Source: a bacterium (GTDB lineage: Bacteria > Auribacterota > JABMQX01). Taken from it: a stretch of DNA of 33,158 bases. Numbering within the stretch: the stretch's first letter is position 1; every line of letters starts with the position of its first letter. Below the pieces are notes generated by a model. It ran no database searches and was not told where the DNA came from. It saw only the letters and a list, made by a program, of their open reading frames with translations. The DNA is taken from NCBI GenBank assembly GCA_030691545.1, contig JAUYEE010000018.1, forward strand, positions 1-33,158, in the 5' to 3' direction. Shown here piece after piece: positions 32,628-33,158 of the stretch. The translations under genes were made by a program, and so were the position numbers.

Positions 32628-33158
32628 ATGAAGTTCGTCACGGATATTTCGAAAATGCGAAGGCTGTCGCTCTCCGCAAGAACGGATGGCAAAACAATCG
32701 GCCTCGTGCCAACGATGGGGTATCTGCACGAGGGTCACGCCAGCCTCATCCGTGCGGCCCGAGCAGAAACCGACCTCGTCGTCCTTTCGATCTTTGTCAA
32801 TCCCACACAGTTTGCTCCCGGAGAGGATTTCGAGCGTTACCCGCGAGACCTCGAACGGGACAAGCGACTGGCCAAAGGGGCGGGCGCCGACATCATTTTC
32901 CACCCGTCAGCCGCGGACATGTATCCGGAAGGTTTTTCCACTTATGTCGAGGAGACGGCTCTCTCAAAGCACCTGTGCGGTCTTTCTCGCCCCACTCACT
33001 TTCGCGGCGTAACGACCGTCGTGCTGAAGCTATTCAACATTGTCCAGCCGGACATTGCGTACTTTGGTCAGAAGGATGCCCAGCAAGCCCTCATCATCAA
33101 ACGAATGGTTCGCGACCTGAATGTTCCGACCAGAATAAAGGTTCTTCCCACTGTCAGG
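32628..33158 (+). CDS. panC: Pantothenate synthetase, N-terminal part (runs off the window)
   Basis: PanC joins pantoate and beta-alanine with ATP. The frame is open to the last base, giving 177 codons of an expected ~280. It shows the nucleotidyltransferase motif '[16 protein letters not shown]' (HEGH at 34-37, HIGH-like), '[22 protein letters not shown]', and '[31 protein letters not shown]'. The binding site before ATG 32628 is weak (AGGG about 10 nt upstream). It lies 87 nt after panB, the usual panB-panC order, with a triloop hairpin between them. Confidence 0.95.
   Translation, partial: MKFVTDISKMRRLSLSARTDGKTIGLVPTMGYLHEGHASLIRAARAETDLVVLSIFVNPTQFAPGEDFERYPRDLERDKRLAKGAGADIIFHPSAADMYPEGFSTYVEETALSKHLCGLSRPTHFRGVTTVVLKLFNIVQPDIAYFGQKDAQQALIIKRMVRDLNVPTRIKVLPTVR

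Overview
The window is GC-rich bacterial DNA with dense plus-strand biosynthetic genes on the right and an accessory, repeat-laden left third. Several traits point to an uncultured, Gram-negative-like lineage around the PVC group, Omnitrophota, Hydrogenedentota or Sumerlaeota. These are a BlaI/M56 pair with a carrier-like C-terminus, secreted beta-helix proteins ending in an 'LTW...W...FYR' domain, lysine synthesis through LL-diaminopimelate aminotransferase, and many small palindromic intergenic repeats. The lineage is an inference from gene style only.

Left third (1-10700). A 5'-truncated HEAT-repeat gene comes first. Next is a BlaI-type repressor, whose promoter carries two TGCAG-N6-CTGCA operators, followed by an M56 (BlaR1-like) membrane metallopeptidase that lacks a beta-lactam sensor domain. 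Facing it, on the minus strand, are two large secreted right-handed beta-helix proteins (1169 and 765 aa) with a cysteine on almost every coil. Between them lie the orphan last 73 codons of a third family member (8100-8321) and a 291-bp MITE-like element with perfect 13-bp terminal inverted repeats and 10-bp flanking direct repeats (7766-8076).

Middle (10700-12740). A long gap starts with a near-ideal sigma70 promoter that has no gene behind it, so it may make a small RNA. A second strong promoter then drives rplM-rpsI, which end at a clear intrinsic terminator.

Right (12738-33158). All genes are on the plus strand: argC-argJ-argB, a coiled-coil protein and a family 4 glycosyltransferase, argD-argF-argG-argH, an ankyrin-repeat membrane protein, lysA-dapF-dapA-dapB, a truncated isochorismatase-like gene, a cation-diffusion-facilitator transporter, dapL, folK, panB and the start of panC, which runs off the window. 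Together they give arginine synthesis from glutamate by the acetyl-cycle and the five-enzyme DapL route from aspartate semialdehyde to lysine. They also include folate and pantothenate steps.

The gaps between these genes are filled by short hairpins, mostly with three-base loops. Each gap tends to have its own family, and several families keep a constant core while the outer stem changes in a base-paired way. One hairpin supplies the C-terminus of the glycosyltransferase, and a pair of perfect palindromes lies inside argJ. These hairpins, the MITE-like element, the possible small RNA and the cysteine-ladder beta-helix tandem are the most unusual content.
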